From an uncultured Bacilli bacterium (GTDB taxonomy: Bacteria; Bacillota_I; Bacilli_A; RF39; UBA660): a stretch of 17,417 nt of DNA. Under the pieces are notes generated by a model, which had not been told where the DNA came from, made no database searches, and saw nothing but the letters and a program-made list of their open reading frames with translations. How positions within the stretch are numbered: the stretch's first letter is position 1; the number at the start of each line of letters is the position of its first letter. The DNA is taken from NCBI GenBank assembly GCA_934101275.1, contig CAKOQM010000029.1:1-17417 (forward strand). Direction: 5' to 3'. Shown in pieces: positions 8,237-14,697 of the stretch. The position numbers and the translations under genes are program-made.

Positions 8237-9367
8237 TTGAAATATAGTGATGTATATAAAGAATATTTAGAAAATGAAACAAGATCTATTCTTTTAAATT
8301 TAAAAGAAGCCTTTGTTATACACTATGGCAAAAAAAATAGAAGTAGAATAGAAAATGTCTTTAAAGAATTGGGTATTGCTTATTATTCAGAGAATTTTGA
8401 ACAAGGAGAACTTAATGACAGAACTCAAAAACTTAATCAGGAATACAATGAATGTATCAAAAATTTATTACAAGAAGCTCCGAATATAACAGAGGAAGAC
8501 CTTATTAATTATGTCAAGATGAGTAGGGATCAAAAAGATATAAGTAATAAATTAAGAAATTATATGGATAAGTTATATGAACTATCCTACAATAAATTTT
8601 TACAGAAAAATAAAATAAACGAAACTTCAAATAATATATTCCTTGGATTTAGTCGAGGATCATTAAATCAAACTTTAGAAAAATTCATCACTGATGATAC
8701 GGATAGAAGGACTGGTGGATTTTCTCTTCCATATATCAATCATAGTAACTTTATCGCAGTAAAAGAAACCCAAAAAGGAAAAATAAAACTTCATATTTTA
8801 GCACATGAAATTAATCATCAACTGCAATATGAAAAGCTAGCTAAAATTCAGGATCTTTATGGTAAAGAAAAAATTTTGCTCTCAAAAGATATATGTTCGA
8901 AGCATAATGATTTTGTTGACGAACTTATTAATGATTATAGTGCTATAGATGTTGTAAATATTTTTTGTAAATATTGTTATTCTCCTTTACTTGATTTAAG
9001 AGTTGGAAGTGGTTATACTAAATTAGATGCTTTCTGTGGTAATACAATAAAAAAAGTTTATGAATTACTAAGATCAGAGATAAAAGAACGATTAATTAAT
9101 GGAAATGTTAGAACGATTCGTAATATAATAGATGGGAATGGAAATACTAACAATTATCGATTATTGAACGAATTTTATTTATATGTAGAAAATGAATACT
9201 TGAAACAAAAAGACTTTTCTGAAGAACAAAAAGCTTTTTTCAGAAGTTATACAGGTAAAATATTTGATTCAATTCAATATAATTATAATGAATATAAAAA
9301 AAGTGAAGCAGAATTAAGAGACTATGTTGATAGAATGATAGTAGAAGGGAAAGTAAAAAAATTATAA
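8237..9367 (+). CDS. HExxH metallopeptidase-like protein, first gene of an unknown operon
   Basis: The 376-residue protein is predicted to be soluble, with no signal peptide or membrane segment. The key feature is LAHEINHQLQ, with H190, E191 and H194 forming a zincin HExxH motif. A second conserved-looking helix, VDELINDYSA, lies 35 residues further on, and its E229 could be the third zinc ligand. That helix resembles the E-x-A-N-x-F-A helix of ImmA/IrrE peptidases, but the spacing is longer and the rest is not recognisable to me. The N-terminal 130 residues are highly charged and helical. The start is TTG 8237, chosen because GAGGTG (8225-8230) lies 6 nt before it; no ATG fits. The two following genes are close and in the same direction. 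Peptidase activity is inferred from the motif only, and substrate and role are unknown. Confidence 0.75.
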   Translation: MKYSDVYKEYLENETRSILLNLKEAFVIHYGKKNRSRIENVFKELGIAYYSENFEQGELNDRTQKLNQEYNECIKNLLQEAPNITEEDLINYVKMSRDQKDISNKLRNYMDKLYELSYNKFLQKNKINETSNNIFLGFSRGSLNQTLEKFITDDTDRRTGGFSLPYINHSNFIAVKETQKGKIKLHILAHEINHQLQYEKLAKIQDLYGKEKILLSKDICSKHNDFVDELINDYSAIDVVNIFCKYCYSPLLDLRVGSGYTKLDAFCGNTIKKVYELLRSEIKERLINGNVRTIRNIIDGNGNTNNYRLLNEFYLYVENEYLKQKDFSEEQKAFFRSYTGKIFDSIQYNYNEYKKSEAELRDYVDRMIVEGKVKKL

Positions 9368-9411
9368 AATTTAATTCTCATAAAGATTTAAATGATGAAA
9401 GGAAAATTTTA

Positions 9412-9993
9412 ATGAAGCCTATAAATATTAGTAAAGTATTAAGTTTTTCCGGCAACAAATTGGAAATAAGATATAGTGGTATACCGCATAGTCTAGTAAA
9501 TTTAGATAAAATTAATAAAATATTAGATGAGTTTATGAAAAATCATAATCATAATGATATGATTAACAATGTCATTACAATTAGGTCAATATTGAGAGAA
9601 TGTGAGGAGAAAATATTAATTATTTCTTGTCAAAATGAATTAGGTTCTGAAAGTGTAATATACAGTAATTCAAAATTATTCTTATATGAAAAAGAGACGC
9701 CAAAAGTTAAAATGAGATATGACGCATCTTATGGTCTAAAATTAGATTATAATAAATTCTTTGATAATTTAAAAGAAATTAATGAATGGTTGGAGAAAAT
9801 TTGCTCACTAAAAGATGCTAAGGCATTTTCTATAGAGTCAGACGATAAAGCATTAATAGAAATATATAAATTATTTTATAATGAAAATCCTGATTTTAGC
9901 AAAACAAATATTATTAATGTAAAAGTACAAGCAATGATGTCTATTTTGGCTGCTTTTGGTATTTTTTTAGAAAGCGATTACAGTTTTTGTTAA
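9412..9993 (+). CDS. Unknown 193-residue protein, second gene of the HEINH operon
   Basis: I do not recognise this protein. It begins 44 nt after the peptidase-like gene, with AAAGGA (9398-9403) 8 nt before ATG 9412. It is predicted to be soluble and mixed alpha/beta, with beta-like stretches at about residues 15-21, 64-70 and 76-88. A helical middle has a KEINEWLEKI segment. The C-terminus (about 168-188) is a hydrophobic, alanine- and methionine-rich stretch that could be a buried helix or a weak membrane contact. It contains no obvious catalytic motif. Its conserved position between the peptidase-like protein and the small third protein suggests a partner, substrate or regulator of the peptidase, but this is inference. 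Confidence 0.7.
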   Translation: MKPINISKVLSFSGNKLEIRYSGIPHSLVNLDKINKILDEFMKNHNHNDMINNVITIRSILRECEEKILIISCQNELGSESVIYSNSKLFLYEKETPKVKMRYDASYGLKLDYNKFFDNLKEINEWLEKICSLKDAKAFSIESDDKALIEIYKLFYNENPDFSKTNIINVKVQAMMSILAAFGIFLESDYSFC

Positions 9994-10008
9994 TCTAATG
10001 AATTAAAT

Positions 10009-10338
10009 ATGCCGAAATCTTTAAATTTAGAGCAACGGGTTAATAAGTTGTACCCTTTAGGTGAAGTCGATGATTTGAAAGATAGTATTAAATTGAATGA
10101 AATTTATCAAAATATAATTAGAATTGTTGGTGACGCTGTAAAATTACAACTTGCTAACAAACAAGGTTATTATCAAACGCTTGCTTCAATTAGCACAGCT
10201 ATTTACAAAAATAGATATAATATAACTTCTACTTTAGAAAATGATAAATTATCTGATTTTGGCCAATATATCACAAATGAATTTGAATCTAATTTAAAAC
10301 TAGCAAAATACTTGGAAAATGGTAGTCCGAAACAATAA
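10009..10338 (+). CDS. Unknown 109-residue protein, third gene of the HEINH operon
   Basis: This small soluble protein is predicted to be all-helical. No family is recognised. The ATG at 10009 comes 15 nt after the previous stop and has no Shine-Dalgarno sequence, only A+T-rich DNA. Translation therefore probably depends on re-initiation by ribosomes finishing the upstream gene. The sequence has an N-terminal NLEQRVNKLYPLGEV, a middle helix around residues 27-55, and an acidic end. The terminator at 10342-10379 follows directly, so this is the last gene of the operon. The open frame and position support a real gene; nothing shows its function. Confidence 0.6.
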   Translation: MPKSLNLEQRVNKLYPLGEVDDLKDSIKLNEIYQNIIRIVGDAVKLQLANKQGYYQTLASISTAIYKNRYNITSTLENDKLSDFGQYITNEFESNLKLAKYLENGSPKQ

Positions 10339-10341
10339 AAC

Positions 10342-10379
10342 AAAAAAATGTTAACAAAATTGAGTGTGTTAACATTTTT
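10342..10379. terminator. Bidirectional rho-independent terminator between convergent genes
   Basis: A perfect 13-bp inverted repeat (AAAAATGTTAACA at 10344-10356 and its complement at 10367-10379) has a 10-nt loop. A T run follows on the + strand, and a seven-A run (seven U on the - strand) lies on the other side. It ends both the three-gene operon and the tetR-type gene. Confidence 0.85.
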
Positions 10380-10383
10380 AATT

Positions 10384-10920
10384 TTATTCTATCTTTTTTC
10401 CTTTATATTCAGAATTAATAATTTCTACCATCTCCTCTGGACTTTCTTTACAATTATTAAACAACCATTTTTTTATAATTGCCGCCATACCGGCTTTAAA
10501 AAATTCAATGTGGTAGTCCATATTTTTTGTTGTTCCATAATATTTAATACTATCAGATTCTTCTAGATGACTGTCATAATAATTCATAAAATCAAAATTT
10601 AATTTAAACATAGTTTTATAATAAAGCTGATTTTCTTTGATATGAGTAAATAATTTTAAATAATCATAAGAGTGCTTGCGTTCTTGTGCTTCTTCTTTAT
10701 AGAGATCTAATAAATTATGAAACATTTCTTCTTTAACTTTGTCTGCCAAATCATATATATCGAGGTAATTAACATAAAAGGTAGAACGATTTACACCCGC
10801 TATTTTTACTAAATCTGTAATATTGATTTCAGTAATTTCTTTCGTTTGTAATAATTCAATAAATGCCTTTTTAATTTTTATTTTTGAACTTTTTTCTTTT
10901 TTCTTGTTTGTTACATTCAT
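10384..10920 (-). CDS. TetR/AcrR-family transcriptional regulator
   Basis: This 178-residue regulator has an N-terminal helix-turn-helix domain at about residues 14-60. The recognition segment reads INITDLVKIAGVNRSTFYVNY, written here as it is typical of the TetR family (V-N-R-S-T-F-Y-x-x-Y). The rest is a helical ligand-binding and dimerisation domain of the kind often paired with small membrane or stress genes. The start is ATG 10920 with GGAGG (10928-10932) 7 nt upstream. It is divergent from the small repeat protein at 11038. An operator-like sequence occurs both in its own leader (10939-10950) and just past the predicted start of the divergent transcript (11007-11018), which suggests it represses itself and the divergent operon. 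The inducer is unknown. Confidence 0.88.
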   Translation of the reverse strand: MNVTNKKKEKSSKIKIKKAFIELLQTKEITEINITDLVKIAGVNRSTFYVNYLDIYDLADKVKEEMFHNLLDLYKEEAQERKHSYDYLKLFTHIKENQLYYKTMFKLNFDFMNYYDSHLEESDSIKYYGTTKNMDYHIEFFKAGMAAIIKKWLFNNCKESPEEMVEIINSEYKGKKIE

Positions 10921-10938
10921 AACTTTCCTCCATTATTT

Positions 10939-10950
10939 AGACACTTTTCA
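10939..10950. promoter_or_regulatory. Candidate TetR operator, left copy
   Basis: AGACACTTTTCA matches 10 of 12 bases of the reverse complement of the palindrome at 11007-11018 (AGACACTTGTCT). It lies in the leader of the tetR-type gene, 7 bp upstream of its ribosome binding site, where binding would allow autoregulation. Confidence 0.5.
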
Positions 10951-10962
10951 TAAACTTGTTGA

Positions 10963-10991
10963 TTGAACCTGATGATCATCTAAATTATAAT
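10963..10991 (+). promoter_or_regulatory. Promoter for the small repeat protein operon, with a palindromic spacer
   Basis: TTGAAC (10963-10968) and TATAAT (10986-10991) are exactly 17 bp apart, a near-consensus sigma-A promoter. The spacer contains the perfect 10-bp palindrome GATGATCATC (10971-10980), a place where repressors often bind. Confidence 0.7.
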
Positions 10992-11006
10992 GTGATTGTA
11001 TTAAAA

Positions 11007-11018
11007 AGACAAGTGTCT
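11007..11018. promoter_or_regulatory. Candidate TetR operator, right copy (AGACA-AG-TGTCT)
   Basis: A perfect inverted repeat of 5-bp arms lies about 16 bp downstream of the -10 box, between the predicted transcription start and the GGAGGT ribosome binding site (11026-11031). A related sequence lies at 10939-10950. Confidence 0.6.
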
Positions 11019-11037
11019 ATTGATTGGAGGTAAAATT

Positions 11038-11253
11038 ATGGCTGAATCAAAATTAGTAAAAACCAACCAGAAAATAGCCAATACAGTTACCCATAGTTAT
11101 AAAAAAGTGGAGGATGCCGTTGTAAAAACTTATAAAAAAATAGAAGATACGGTTGTTATGGGATACACTAAAATTGAAGATAAATTTGTGGATCAATATT
11201 TAACTCATGATGGCGAAACGATTGAAGAAGCCAAAGAAAGATTAAAAAAATAA
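11038..11253 (+). CDS. Small amphipathic hendecad-repeat protein
   Basis: The product is 71 residues from ATG 11038, chosen because GGAGGT (11026-11031) stands 6 nt before it; an in-frame TTG at 11020 would put the ribosome binding site inside the gene. Residues 9-52 are four 11-residue repeats: TNQKIANTVTH, SYKKVEDAVVK, TYKKIEDTVVM and GYTKIEDKFVD. An 11-residue period of this kind makes a long amphipathic helix, as in lipid-binding apolipoprotein- or synuclein-like proteins. No membrane-spanning segment is present. The tail is acidic and helical (EEAKERLKK). It is first in an operon with a four-helix membrane protein under TetR-type control, so membrane-surface binding is a reasonable guess but not shown. 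Confidence 0.8.
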   Translation: MAESKLVKTNQKIANTVTHSYKKVEDAVVKTYKKIEDTVVMGYTKIEDKFVDQYLTHDGETIEEAKERLKK

Positions 11254-11278
11254 ATAAAAAGTAAGGAGAAATTTAAAA

Positions 11279-11674
11279 ATGAAAAAGGAAACATTATTAG
11301 AAATTATATTAGGTACCATTGGAGGACTTGTTTTTGCTATTGGTATGTGTATGGGACTTATTCCTGAGTGGGATATGTTAAAAGAAGGAATTGTTGTCGG
11401 AGCCATTGGGTTTATAATTTTACTTTGTATTATTCCAGTGTATAGAAAAGATCATCCTAAAACTAAAGTGAAAAAACAAATAGATTGGGGCATTGTTGCA
11501 ACTTGGATAATTGGTGTTATTGGGGCTTTAGTAATGGGATACGGAATGAGCAAAGTGATGGTAGGAGAAGCTACAAAACAAGATATGATAATAGGTATCA
11601 TTACCGGTATTATAGGTTTAATTATATGTGTATTAAATTATCCTATTTATTCTTACATAAAAGGAGATAAGTAA
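11279..11674 (+). CDS. Four-helix membrane protein with internal duplication
   Basis: The 131-residue product has four predicted membrane helices at about residues 7-27, 35-54, 73-91 and 102-124. A positively charged cytoplasmic-type loop (YRKDHPKTKVKKQ) separates the first pair from the second. Each half reads as helix, short acidic loop (WDMLKEG / GEATKQDM), then a glycine- and isoleucine-rich helix ending in P-[VI]-Y. This suggests a gene-internal duplication of a two-helix hairpin. AAGGAG lies before ATG 11279, and the gene follows the small repeat protein by 25 nt, so they are co-transcribed. No transporter or enzyme motif is visible, and the function is unknown. Confidence 0.78.
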   Translation: MKKETLLEIILGTIGGLVFAIGMCMGLIPEWDMLKEGIVVGAIGFIILLCIIPVYRKDHPKTKVKKQIDWGIVATWIIGVIGALVMGYGMSKVMVGEATKQDMIIGIITGIIGLIICVLNYPIYSYIKGDK

Positions 11675-11681
11675 AAAGTAA

Positions 11682-11710
11682 GGGACTTATATTTTGGTTC
11701 CGCTTTTTTT
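11682..11710 (+). terminator. Probable terminator after the membrane protein gene
   Basis: GGGAC (11682-11686) can pair with GTTCC (11697-11701), including one G-U pair, over a 10-nt loop, followed by a seven-T run (11704-11710). The stem is short, so it may be weak. Confidence 0.4.
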
Positions 11711-11722
11711 GAAAAGTTAAAA

Positions 11723-12549
11723 ATGAAAAGATTTTATATCCAAAAACTTTCCTTTTATTAATTGGTTTATTAACATTAATAATTTCTTTGATATACCTTA
11801 TTTTCTTTAATGGATTTGGTAAAGGAATATCTTATATTTTATATTTATTAATGACTTATTTTTTTGCTGTAATATGCATAAAAATATTTAATATCATCCA
11901 ATCTAAACTTAATAAGTTAATTAATAATAACAAATATTTGAGTCGTTATAAAAATGACCATAAATTGAGATATAAAATATCATTATTTACGTCATTACTA
12001 TTAAATATCATTTATGCTGTTTTTAAATTGTTATCGGGTATTGTTTTCCGATCATTTTGGTTTATCTCCTTTGTTTTATATTATTTTTTATTAATTATTC
12101 TTCGCTCTAATATAGCCAAAGAAGAATTAAAAGATAATATAAGTTTAAAAGACGAGTTTATAAAATACAGAAAAACAGGCATTGTGTTATTGTTTACCAA
12201 TGTCATATTAACAATAATTATTTTAATCATTGTCAATTAAAAAATAATAAATGTTTATCCTGAATGGATGGCTATTACTGTCGCAGTTTATACCTTTTAT
12301 TTATTATTTAATTCTATTTTAAGTTTAATAAAATATCATAAATATAAAAGTCCTTTGATGTCTGCGTCAAAGGTTATAAATGTTATTACGAGTCTTGTTT
12401 CTTTAATATCATTAGAAATCGTTTTGATTCCAACATTTGGAAATGAAACAACAGATTTTTTTGAAATAATGATAATAGCCACCGGTGGAGGAATCGCTTT
12501 AATTATCGTAGCTATAAGTTTATTTATGATTATAAAATCAACAGAATGA
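11723..12549 (+). pseudogene. Broken polytopic membrane protein gene
   Basis: The original product would be about 275 residues with six or more membrane helices. It resembles a family of hypothetical membrane proteins common in clostridia and related Bacillota, with FWFISFVLYYFLL and YTFYLLFNSI-x-x-LIKYHKYKSP blocks. Two lesions are visible. The ATG at 11723 runs MKRFYIQK to an early stop, but one extra A in the A4 run after it would give M-K-K-I-L-Y-P-K-T-F and join the long open frame from 11713. The open frame then stops at TAA 12238-12240 and resumes without a frame change (KIINVYPEWMAITVAVYTFY) to 12549. The open pieces are 11788-12240 and 12268-12549. The in-frame stop makes a sequencing-error explanation for the whole gene less likely. 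Confidence 0.75.
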
Positions 12550-12670
12550 TTAAATAAAAAATATGATTAGAATTCATTAAGTAAATTTAAAAACCTTTAG
12601 TTTATCTTCTTTTGATAGGTATTATATACTACTCATTTTGGTTAAGGATTAACAAAGAGGTTTTACTTCA

Positions 12671-12699
12671 TTGCTAAATCAAAAACTTTGTGGTAGCAT
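12671..12699 (+). promoter_or_regulatory. Candidate promoter of the ClpX-like gene
   Basis: TTGCTA (12671-12676) and TAGCAT (12694-12699) are 17 bp apart, with TGG before the -10. The -10 matches consensus in only four of six positions; TATAAC at 12699-12704 is an alternative. Confidence 0.35.
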
Positions 12700-12725
12700 A
12701 TAACATAATTTGTAAGGAGAGAATT

Positions 12726-14096
12726 ATGCCAGAGTTAAATATTGGATATTTATTCAAAAAGAAACAAGTGATATATCAATCGGTCATAACAGAAGTTTTT
12801 GAATTTGTTGATTATGTTCCGGTTATTTGTTTTACAAACAAAAATGGTAATGAAAAATGTAATATTTTAAGTGGGCCATATGTTGGAAAATATGCCACTA
12901 GCTTTGGAGAAAATGATTTCGAAGATTCTTTAGTTTTTTTACGTGATGATTTAAGTCAAGCGATAGAAGATAATGAAAATGCTGTCGATTTTGTTAAAAT
13001 TCGAAAAAATAATATTTCTAGAACAGCCAAATACTATTTAAGGGGTAAAAATAAAGATGAATTAATACGATTAAATAATTCGGAATTGTTAAATATTTTG
13101 GAGAAAGAAAAGACTAAAAATGAAACCGATTTTTCTTCGGATGTTTTTGAAAAAAGAACAGATATTTCTACGATGTATTCTTTCATAAAAAAAACAATTG
13201 TTTCTCAAGATGAACAGATTATGCAAATTCTAACTGCTTTATTTAAAAATCAGAAAGTTGTCAATTCTAATTTGGATAACGATTTGATTGCTAAGTTAAA
13301 AGAAAATATATTGATATATGGGCCTTCTGGAACAGGCAAAACAGAAATTTTGAAGAGAATTTCTAAGTTGTATAATATTCCCATCGTTATTGAAGATGCG
13401 ACATCTTTATCTGAAACCGGTTATCAGGGGCGTAAAATAACGGATATGTTAGAAGATTTATGTCTTGCAGCAAATGAAGATATAGGCTTAGCAGAGAGAG
13501 GTATATTAGTTATTGATGAATTTGATAAATTAGCCGAAAAAATGAATGATGGCTCATCTCACGTTTCAAGATTAGGAGTACAAAGATCGTTACTTAAATT
13601 ATTAGATGGTACTATTTTTTATTTCGATAACAAACAATTCGATAGTTCTAAATTAACGATAGTTGTTCTAGGTGCCTTTACTGGAATAACTTTAGAAAAG
13701 GATTATAAAAAACTGACCACTGAAGATTTTGTGAAATATGGTATTATGCGTGAATTAATTGGTCGTTTTTCCAAAACAATTGCTATGAATTCACTTACCA
13801 AAGAAGATATCATTCAAATTTTAAAAAATTCTGATTTTAGTCCAATAAATACTTATAAAAAATTATTTGAAATGCTTCAAGTGCAATTTTCGTTTTCAGA
13901 AGAATTTATTGAATATATAGCTAGCTTAGCCATGCTTAAAAATAGTGGTGCAAGAGGTTTAAAAAATGTCTTTGATGATTGTATAAGTAGTGCTTTATTT
14001 AGAATTTTTGCGGGAGAATACACAGGAATATTCTTAATAAAACCTGATGTTGAAAATGAAAAGCCTTATGTTTTAACCAAGACAAAGGACAAATAA
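12726..14096 (+). CDS. ClpX-like AAA+ ATPase without the zinc-binding domain or ClpP-docking loop
   Basis: The 456-residue protein starts at ATG 12726, behind AAGGAG; an upstream in-frame GTG at 12690 lacks a ribosome binding site. Residues about 1-140 form a domain unlike ClpX, with only two cysteines (35, 45) instead of the Cys4 zinc finger. The AAA+ core is clearly ClpX-like. It has Walker A GPSGTGKTE (199-207), a pore loop GYQG (232-235) where ClpX has GYVG, and Walker B VIDEFDKL (262-269). VQRSLLKLLDGT follows, then GRF with R347 as the arginine finger and GARGL with R410 as sensor 2. Between GAFTG and DFVKYGI only about 20 residues remain. ClpX has near 50 there, including the IGF loop that docks ClpP. 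It probably unfolds or remodels a specific target without ClpP. It appears to be a single-gene unit ended by the terminator at 14117. Confidence 0.88.
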   Translation: MPELNIGYLFKKKQVIYQSVITEVFEFVDYVPVICFTNKNGNEKCNILSGPYVGKYATSFGENDFEDSLVFLRDDLSQAIEDNENAVDFVKIRKNNISRTAKYYLRGKNKDELIRLNNSELLNILEKEKTKNETDFSSDVFEKRTDISTMYSFIKKTIVSQDEQIMQILTALFKNQKVVNSNLDNDLIAKLKENILIYGPSGTGKTEILKRISKLYNIPIVIEDATSLSETGYQGRKITDMLEDLCLAANEDIGLAERGILVIDEFDKLAEKMNDGSSHVSRLGVQRSLLKLLDGTIFYFDNKQFDSSKLTIVVLGAFTGITLEKDYKKLTTEDFVKYGIMRELIGRFSKTIAMNSLTKEDIIQILKNSDFSPINTYKKLFEMLQVQFSFSEEFIEYIASLAMLKNSGARGLKNVFDDCISSALFRIFAGEYTGIFLIKPDVENEKPYVLTKTKDK

Positions 14097-14116
14097 TTTT
14101 TTATTGAAAATTTATG

Positions 14117-14142
14117 AAACAGATGAAAAGATCTGTTTTTTT
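14117..14142 (+). terminator. Rho-independent terminator of the ClpX-like gene
   Basis: AAACAGAT (14117-14124), the loop GAAAAG and ATCTGTTT (14131-14138) form a perfect 8-bp stem running into a T tract. It lies 20 nt after the stop codon. Confidence 0.85.
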
Positions 14143-14404
14143 GTGTGCAATAATTTAAACATATTTTTACATTGTGTTAAAGTTTATACATATATGAAAT
14201 AAATGAACTATTAATTTTTTATCTAAAAAATACAATTTATTTGTTGATATTTTCATTAACGTTATTTGAAAGGACATATCCACTATGGATATGTCCAATT
14301 AAGTTTAAGATATAAATATATGTGTTGTTCTCTTTAATTTATATATTTTAATAATTTAAATCAGAAAAAACTCTAAGGCAATCGCATAAAAATTTGACGT
14401 AAAT
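14143..14404. other. A+T-rich intergenic DNA with a hairpin and a possible IS end
   Basis: There is no supported gene. It contains the 10-bp inverted repeat at 14272-14296 (separate entry). At 14374-14391, just beyond the transposase stop, lies TAAGGCAATCGCATAAAA. From memory this resembles the GGCAATCGCAT-type terminal repeat of ISAs1-family elements, so it may mark the right end of the broken insertion sequence. That reading is tentative. Confidence 0.35.
14272..14296. repeat. Perfect 10-bp inverted repeat (GGACATATCC)
   Basis: GGACATATCC (14272-14281) is followed by a 5-nt loop (ACTAT) and GGATATGTCC (14287-14296). No T run follows, so it is not a standard terminator. It could be an operator, an old insertion footprint or an RNA hairpin. 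Confidence 0.6.
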
Positions 14405-14617
14405 TTACAGTTCGCAATAAAGAATGACATTGAATATAAGGTTTTCAATATTTTTGAAATCACTTGTATAACGTGTCATTTTTTGCTTTAAAGTGAGCTT
14501 TTCACCCATAGATTTATTTAATCTAACAAGATTAAATACTACTTTTCTGATTAATGATAAATTATTAATAGAATTGCCAATTCTATTTCTAGAATGATCT
14601 TCATCTGTTAATGGTAC
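14405..14617 (-). pseudogene. C-terminal remnant of an ISAs1-type transposase
   Basis: On the minus strand the reading VPLTDEDHSRNRIGNSINN, followed by LSLIRKVVFNLVRLNK, matches in style the C-terminus of ISAs1-family DDE transposases. That C-terminus contains the catalytic-domain end E/D-D-x-S-R-x-R-x-GN and then L-x-x-LR-x-x-x-x-NL-x-R. About 70 residues remain of a protein normally near 370. The upstream part, including the DDE residues, is missing. The reading enters the 80-bp inverted-repeat element at 14618, where the homology ends; the formal ATG at 14668 lies inside that element. The gene cannot make an active transposase. Confidence 0.7.
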
Positions 14618-14697
14618 TATAAAGATGTAGGAAAAAGGGAATATAAAAATGTAGGTTTTCCTACACAATTATTTTCCCTAAAACCTACATTTTTATA
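14618..14697. repeat. 80-bp nested inverted-repeat element joining two truncated genes
   Basis: The element has imperfect 24-bp ends (14618-14641 and 14674-14697, 19 of 24 paired). They start TATAAAGATGTAGG and end CCTACATTTTTATA. Inside are four copies of TGTAGG or its complement, at 14626, 14650, 14660 and 14684, symmetric about 14657.5. A perfect 20-bp inverted repeat (14640-14659 with 14680-14699) is centred at 14669.5, and a 10-bp one (14626-14635 with 14656-14665) at 14645.5. The centres are 12 bp apart, so the foldings exclude each other. It sits exactly where both the transposase remnant and the PHP gene lose homology. It could be fused ends of an insertion sequence, a MITE or a protein-binding array. 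Confidence 0.75.

Noticed and set aside
10348..10566. Plus-strand open frame of 72 codons opposite the TetR gene
   Set aside because: It starts inside the terminator hairpin and lies fully antisense to a clear TetR-family gene.
11485..11670. Second open frame inside the four-helix membrane protein gene
   Set aside because: It is another frame of a well-supported gene with its own ribosome binding site, and the product is unlike any protein.
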